Shown: positions 13,741 through 17,786 of the stretch, piece after piece
How the letters are laid out: each line of letters opens with the position of its first letter
Position numbering within the stretch: the stretch's first letter is position 1
DNA from: JBKEDC01 sp047974225
GTDB taxonomy: Bacteria; Bacteroidota; Bacteroidia; Bacteroidales; Prolixibacteraceae
Reading direction: 5' to 3'
Assembly: GCA_047974225.1 (NCBI GenBank)
Contig: JBKECD010000188.1
Coordinates: 1 to 17,786 of the forward strand
DNA: 17,786 nt
Notes under the pieces: generated by a model
Told to the model about the DNA's origin: nothing
The model's database searches: none
The model's input: only the letters and a program-made list of their open reading frames with translations
Made by a program: the position numbers and the translations under genes

Positions 13741-15375
13741 ATGTATCAAGACATTCAACTGAACCAAATCTTTCGAAAGATATTCATCGAAAACCCCGAA
13801 GTGAAACTTTTCAGCGACTATGGCGGATGCTCCTACACCTATGGCAATGCAGCTAAACTCATGCTGCAAATGCACGCCTACTTCGACCTCTGTGGCATCA
13901 AGTCGGGCGACAAGGTGGCTCTCATTGGCGGAAACACCGCCCATTGGGGCATCAGCTTCCTCGCCACCATGAGCTATGGCGCAACACTCGTGCCCATCCT
14001 TCCCGAATTTCCTGCCGCCGATGTGATGCACATCATCGAGCATAGCGATGCTAAACTCGTGCTCGCAGGCGAGGCGCAATTGAGCAAACTCAATCCTTCG
14101 GAAGCTCCGCAGGTGGAAGCCATCATGAACATCTCGAAGCTCGAAACTGCTTGGGCAAAGACCGACGCAGCGATGAATTTCTGGAAAGCTGGCAGTGGTG
14201 CAAATAGTAAATTCACCCTCGACACGCTCTTCAACACCCCCTTTGCCAATGAAGCCGTGGGCATCATTTCCTACACCTCAGGCACAAGTGGGTTCTCGAA
14301 AGGCGTGCTGCTGCCCTATCGTGCCATCAAGTCGAATGTGGTGTTTGCCTGCGAAAACATGCCGCTCGTGCCGGGCGACAACATCCTTTCTTTCCTGCCC
14401 ATGGCGCACGTCTTCGGCATGATTTTCGACTTCCTTTTCCCCATCGCCCTCGGCTGCCACATCACCTTCCTCTCGAAACTCCCCACCCCCAAAGTGCTCG
14501 TGGAGGCTTTCGCCGAAGTGAAACCCCGACTCATCCTGTCGGTGCCATTGGTGATTGAAAAGATTTATTTCAAGCAAGTAAAACCAGCTCTCGACAAGCC
14601 GCTGATGAAACTCTTGCTCAAAACTCCACTGAAAAGCCTTATCCACAAAAAACTCCATGCGAAACTTTCAGCCGTGTTTGGGGGCAACTTTCTCGAACTC
14701 GTGGTGGGCGGTGCTGCCATCAACAGCGAGGTGGAAAACTTCTTCCGAAGCATCAAATTCCCCTTTGTGGTGGGCTATGGCATGACCGAATGCGCACCGC
14801 TAATCACTTATACTGGTTGGCGCAACACCAAAGAAAAATCAGCTGGGCAGCTTATTGATAGGCTCGAAATGCGCATTGATTCCACCGACCCACAAAATCA
14901 GCCGGGCGAAATCCTCATCAAAGGCGACAATGTGATGCTGGGCTATTATAAAAACCCCGATGCCACCGCTGAAAGCTTCACCGCCGATGGCTGGCTCCGC
15001 ACAGGCGACCTCGGTGTGGTGGATGCCGATGGCTTCCTCTTCATCAAAGGGCGCTCGAAAAATATGCTGCTCAGTGGCACGGGGCAAAACATCTATCCCG
15101 AAGAAATCGAACCCCGCTTCACCTCCGAAGAGTTCATCGCAGAATGCGTGCTGGTGCAGCGCGACCATAAGCTCGTAGCCTTGGTGTATCCTGATTTCGA
15201 CATGCTCCGCCTGCACAAAGTGAGCGAGGACAAAATCTCGGAAGAGCTCGACACATGCCGCAAGCGCATCAACGATCATCTGGCAAAATACAGCCAAGTG
15301 GCAGCCCTCGAAATCCGAAGCGAAGAGTTTGAAAAAACTCCGAAGAAAAGTATTAAGCGGTATTTGTATTCGTAG
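13741..15375 (+). CDS. AMP-binding long-chain acyl-CoA (or acyl-ACP) synthetase
   Basis: Activates a fatty acid with ATP to an acyl-adenylate and transfers it to CoA or ACP. The 544-residue ANL-family protein has the P-loop-like YTSGTSGFSKG (178-188), the adenine motif GYGMTE (345-350), RTGDLG (420-425) with the hinge following in GRSKNM, and a full C-terminal lid. At the very end TPKKSIKR (533-540) aligns with the usual TPTxKIKR, placing Ser537 where the adenylation lysine is expected and lysines one or two residues before. A GTG at 13684 is in frame, but the ATG at 13741 gives the normal family start. No strong promoter is visible; TAAATTCG at 13662-13669 is the best -7 candidate. Fatty-acid chain length and acceptor are not known. 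Confidence 0.9.
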   Translation: MYQDIQLNQIFRKIFIENPEVKLFSDYGGCSYTYGNAAKLMLQMHAYFDLCGIKSGDKVALIGGNTAHWGISFLATMSYGATLVPILPEFPAADVMHIIEHSDAKLVLAGEAQLSKLNPSEAPQVEAIMNISKLETAWAKTDAAMNFWKAGSGANSKFTLDTLFNTPFANEAVGIISYTSGTSGFSKGVLLPYRAIKSNVVFACENMPLVPGDNILSFLPMAHVFGMIFDFLFPIALGCHITFLSKLPTPKVLVEAFAEVKPRLILSVPLVIEKIYFKQVKPALDKPLMKLLLKTPLKSLIHKKLHAKLSAVFGGNFLELVVGGAAINSEVENFFRSIKFPFVVGYGMTECAPLITYTGWRNTKEKSAGQLIDRLEMRIDSTDPQNQPGEILIKGDNVMLGYYKNPDATAESFTADGWLRTGDLGVVDADGFLFIKGRSKNMLLSGTGQNIYPEEIEPRFTSEEFIAECVLVQRDHKLVALVYPDFDMLRLHKVSEDKISEELDTCRKRINDHLAKYSQVAALEIRSEEFEKTPKKSIKRYLYS

Positions 15376-15425
15376 GATTAACAAGGTAAGAGCAGAAAAA
15401 AGCAATCTAGAGCATCTTTTTGTCG

Positions 15426-15482
15426 TTTTGTTCTATTCACGGAACAAAAAAAACCTATTTTTGTTCCGTGAATAGAACAAAA
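15426..15482. promoter_or_regulatory. 25-bp perfect inverted repeat made of two smaller dyads, over the ATPase promoter
   Basis: The arms 15426-15450 and 15458-15482 are perfect inverses around AAACCTA. Each arm is itself a dyad, TTTTGTTC-N8-GAACAAAA, with centres 32 bases apart (about three helical turns). The -7 element TATTTTTG (15456-15463, exact TAnnTTTG) lies at the junction, and the -33 position falls in the left arm without a TTTG there. The layout suits a two-site operator or a cruciform/RNA hairpin at the 5' end of the message. Confidence 0.8.
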
Positions 15483-15491
15483 ACGCAAATT

Positions 15492-16751
15492 ATGGATAGA
15501 AATACACTAAAGGCTGTCATGCTAGACTATCAAAATGAGGTGTCGAGTTATGAGGTAATGCCACGAAATTTCAACTTTGAAGATTTCACCAACTATGTTT
15601 TTGTGGGAATTCGACGCGCTGGAAAGTCGTATTTGCTTTACCAACGCATACAGCAACTCTTGAATCAAGGCATTGGATGGGACGAAATGCTGTATGTGAA
15701 TTTTGAAGACGATCGCCTGCTTGATATGACCTTGGCAGACTTAAACCTACTGTTGGAAGTTCATCTAGAGATGTATGGCAAAAAACCAATGCTATTTTTA
15801 GATGAAATTCAAAATGTGGTGGGATGGGAACGTTTCGCTCGGCGACTTGCCGACACAAAGCATCAGGTGTATCTGACAGGAAGCAATGCAAAAATGCTGA
15901 GTCAAGAAATTCAAAGCACACTAGGCGGACGATATATTTCTATTCAAGTCTATCCTTATTCATTTCAAGAATACCTCGCAGCAAACAGGGTGAAGGTGGA
16001 TAGCCGATTGCAACATTCCACCGCTGGGCGAGCCGAACTGTTTGATGCGTTTAATGCTTATTTCAACTTCGGAGGATTTCCCGAAGCCGCACGACTGTCT
16101 ATCAAACGAGATTACCTCATCAGTGTCTATCAGAAAATCTTTTTGGGAGATATTGCAATTCGCCATTCCATATCCAATATCTTTGCTTTGCGAGTGCTGT
16201 TTAAAAAACTAGCTGAAAGCATCAAGCAGCCGATGTCATACACCCGTCTGACCAATATCGTGTCCTCAACAGGAACAAAGGTGGGAAAGAATACTGTGAT
16301 TAACTACCTTGAATTTGCCAAAGAAGCGTGGTTGATTAATAGCATCCAAAATATTACAGGAAAGCTCGCCGATAAGGAAATGAATCCGAAGTATTATTTC
16401 ACCGACAACGGAATCCTAAGCTTGTTATTGCTCGATGCCAACACTTCTTTACTTGAAAACATGGTCGCTATCCACTTACTGCGCACCTATGGCAGAGAAG
16501 ATGCTGTGTTTTTCTATAATAAAGGCGTAGAGGTGGATTTCTATATTCCAGAGGAAGCACTAGCCATACAAGTGTGCTATAAATTAGATGGCGGAGATGA
16601 TACTTTTGCACGAGAAACAGGAGCTTTGATTAAACTTTCTAAGGTGCTCGAATGCAAAAAAATGATGATTATCACCTATGACTCAGAAGAAACAATAACT
16701 ATCGAGGATAAAACAATTGAGGTGATTTCAGCATGGAAGTTTCTGCTATAA
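15492..16751 (+). CDS. AAA-type ATPase with DUF4143 C-terminal domain
   Basis: A 419-residue protein of the family often annotated as ATPase/DUF4143 (AAA_14 plus DUF4143). Walker A is GIRRAGKS (39-46), Walker B MLFLDE (100-105), then VYLTGSNAKMLS (127-138) and LGGRYISIQVYPYSF (144-158), all typical. The C-terminal part includes YYFTDNGILSLLL and a nuclease-like core (EDAVFFYNKGVEVDFYIPEE, AIQVCYKL) resembling the restriction-endonuclease-like fold of DUF4143. No DNA-binding helix-turn-helix is obvious. The family is abundant in Bacteroidetes and its biological role is not established. A TTG at 15420 is in frame but reads through the palindrome; the ATG at 15492, ten bases after it, is chosen. 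It has lower G+C than its neighbours, hinting at transfer. Confidence 0.92.
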   Translation: MDRNTLKAVMLDYQNEVSSYEVMPRNFNFEDFTNYVFVGIRRAGKSYLLYQRIQQLLNQGIGWDEMLYVNFEDDRLLDMTLADLNLLLEVHLEMYGKKPMLFLDEIQNVVGWERFARRLADTKHQVYLTGSNAKMLSQEIQSTLGGRYISIQVYPYSFQEYLAANRVKVDSRLQHSTAGRAELFDAFNAYFNFGGFPEAARLSIKRDYLISVYQKIFLGDIAIRHSISNIFALRVLFKKLAESIKQPMSYTRLTNIVSSTGTKVGKNTVINYLEFAKEAWLINSIQNITGKLADKEMNPKYYFTDNGILSLLLLDANTSLLENMVAIHLLRTYGREDAVFFYNKGVEVDFYIPEEALAIQVCYKLDGGDDTFARETGALIKLSKVLECKKMMIITYDSEETITIEDKTIEVISAWKFLL

Positions 16752-16797
16752 GCCACACATTATTATCTTCCTACTCAACGCTTCCCCTCCAAAAAAG

Positions 16798-16828
16798 TTT
16801 TCTGTTTAGGCATTTTAGACTACTTTTG
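16798..16828 (+). promoter_or_regulatory. Promoter of the binding-protein/permease operon
   Basis: TTTT (16798-16801; consensus TTTG), 19 bases, then TACTTTTG (16821-16828), an exact -7 element. The ATG lies 40 bases further on. This also supports starting the binding protein at 16868 rather than at the longer frame overlapping the ATPase gene. Confidence 0.65.
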
Positions 16829-16867
16829 TCCATCAATATACAATCCTCTCGATTCGAAAATTTCGCT

Positions 16868-17686
16868 ATGACTTTTCCCAAACAGCTCCTCACCCTCCTT
16901 TTCCTAAGCCTTGTTTGCGCACTACAAGCCGCCACCCCTCAGCGCATTATTTCCCTCGTGCCCTCGGTAACGAAGAATATTTATCAACTGGGGGCGGAAG
17001 CTCAACTGGTGGGCTGCACCAGTTTCTGCACGCTCGCAAAGCCCGATGATGCAGAGGTGGTGGCTTCGGCAGTGCAGGTGAATATGGAAAAAGCTTTGCT
17101 GCTGAAACCCGACCTCGTGGTGGTGGGCTCGCTCACTCCGCCCGAAACTACTCAGATGTTTCGCAAACTGGGCGTGGAGGTGATGGAACTCCCCTATCCG
17201 AAATCCTTCGACGACATCTGCCAACAGATGCTCTCCCTTGGCGAGCAAATTGGCAAAGCCGATGAAGCAAAACAACGAATCAGCGAAGCAAAGCGCAAGC
17301 TTGCCGAAGCGCAAAAGCTCATTCCTTCGGAAAAAGAATCTTATTCTGCATTCATGCAGATTGGAGCAAACCCGCTCTTTGGCGTTGTGCCAAACACGTT
17401 TATGAACGACTTCCTCAGCTTGGCACACCTTCGGAATGTGGCGGAGAAAATGCACTCAGGCAGCCTTTCGCGCGAAGCCATTTTGGTGAGCAATCCCGAC
17501 TATATCTTTGTGGTCATCATGGGAAGTATGGGGCGGGACGAAAGCCGAAACTGGACGAAATACAGTTCGCTCAAAGCGGTGCAGGCAAAACACATCTATG
17601 AGCTTGATGCCGACATGGCTTGCAGTCCCACGCCCGACGACTTCGTGGAGGTTCTCACTCAAATCATCAACATCATCTATAATTAA
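16868..17686 (+). CDS. Periplasmic substrate-binding protein of a metal-chelate/B12-type ABC transporter
   Basis: A 272-residue protein beginning with a signal peptide (MTFPKQLLTLLFLSLVCALQ, cleavage probably after ALQA). RIISLVPSVTKNIYQLGAEA and LVGCTSFC match the first lobe of the BtuF/FhuD class (PF01497). LLLKPDLVVVGS and GVEVMELPYPKSFDDI follow. The long helix between lobes is visible at about 120-160 (QIGKADEAKQRISEAKRKLA). It would deliver a chelate such as cobalamin, haem or a siderophore to the inner-membrane permease encoded next. The lobe I core is complete and the length is usual. Lipidation is unlikely, as the SLVC sequence is a poor lipobox. Substrate cannot be told; no B12 riboswitch is seen upstream. 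Confidence 0.9.
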   Translation: MTFPKQLLTLLFLSLVCALQAATPQRIISLVPSVTKNIYQLGAEAQLVGCTSFCTLAKPDDAEVVASAVQVNMEKALLLKPDLVVVGSLTPPETTQMFRKLGVEVMELPYPKSFDDICQQMLSLGEQIGKADEAKQRISEAKRKLAEAQKLIPSEKESYSAFMQIGANPLFGVVPNTFMNDFLSLAHLRNVAEKMHSGSLSREAILVSNPDYIFVVIMGSMGRDESRNWTKYSSLKAVQAKHIYELDADMACSPTPDDFVEVLTQIINIIYN

Positions 17687-17786
17687 TGCAGCCAAACAAA
17701 CGATACTTTTGGTGGATTGCAGCAAGCATCTTTTCTTTGGTCTTGCTGCTCGGACTGATGGCACTATCGCTCTCGGTGGGCGAACT
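17686..17786 (+). CDS. FecCD-family ABC transporter permease (N-terminus only)
   Basis: The ATG shares its A with the preceding stop codon (TAATG), so the pair is translationally coupled. The 33 visible codons give MQPNKRYFWWIAASIFSLVL and then LLGLMALSLSVGE: a short basic start and the first membrane helix ending in the S-x-S-x-G-E pattern common at this point in FecCD/BtuC permeases. An ATP-binding subunit may follow outside the window. Confidence 0.8.
   Translation, partial: MQPNKRYFWWIAASIFSLVLLLGLMALSLSVGE

Noticed and set aside
15420..15491. Upstream TTG start for the DUF4143 ATPase
   Set aside because: It would translate the perfect inverted repeat; the ATG just after it fits the family and the promoter.
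16733..16867. Longer N-terminus for the periplasmic binding protein
   Set aside because: It overlaps the ATPase gene and promoter and hides the signal peptide that begins at 16868.
16752..16867. Cobalamin riboswitch ahead of the binding protein
   Set aside because: The gap is only 116 bases, contains the promoter, and lacks a B12-box-like sequence.

Overview
The window looks like the chromosome of a Bacteroidales (Bacteroidetes) bacterium. Several genes are preceded by the Bacteroidetes-type promoter (-33 TTTG, about 19 bases, then -7 TAnnTTTG). Shine-Dalgarno sequences are not conspicuous, and the gene content fits the order: a bioBAFGCD cluster with the BioG esterase, a DUF4143 ATPase, and a periplasmic binding protein next to a FecCD-type permease. 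I cannot name the genus from sequence alone.

Layout. (1) 1-1485: the 5' part of a MerR-type regulator on the minus strand, divergent from a membrane-anchored metallophosphoesterase, with a dyad and two promoters between them. (2) 1648-5303: asparagine synthetase B (plus) convergent with 1-deoxyxylulose-5-phosphate synthase (minus). The gap between them is polypurine/polypyrimidine with short tandem repeats, one of which supplies the dxs stop codon. (3) 5396-10957: a compact minus-strand biotin operon, bioB-bioA-bioF-bioG-bioC-bioD, with 4- or 8-base overlaps at the first four junctions. It covers methylated malonyl-ACP to biotin, including release of pimeloyl-ACP by BioG. (4) 10971-11326: a small Arg/Trp-rich protein gene on the same strand. 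The only consensus promoter upstream of bioB lies in front of this gene, and a strong intrinsic terminator lies between it and bioB, which suggests attenuation. (5) 11375-11740: a nine-unit, about 41-bp tandem repeat array. (6) 11940-13405: accessory-looking DNA with a helical protein of unknown function, a second unknown ORF whose start codon lies in a hairpin loop, and a broken lipoprotein gene. (7) 13505-13618: a tRNA with anticodon CAT and its terminator. (8) 13741-15375: an acyl-CoA/acyl-ACP synthetase. (9) 15426-16751: a DUF4143-type ATPase behind a 25-bp perfect inverted repeat that overlaps its promoter. (10) 16868-17786: a periplasmic binding protein overlapping by one base the start of a FecCD-family permease, which runs off the window.

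Most genes are housekeeping or cofactor metabolism. The least explained parts are the bio operon leader, the 41-bp array, the structured 12.6-12.7 kb gap with its orphan ORF, and the nested dyads before the ATPase gene. I found no clear defence system, phage, insertion sequence or CRISPR array.
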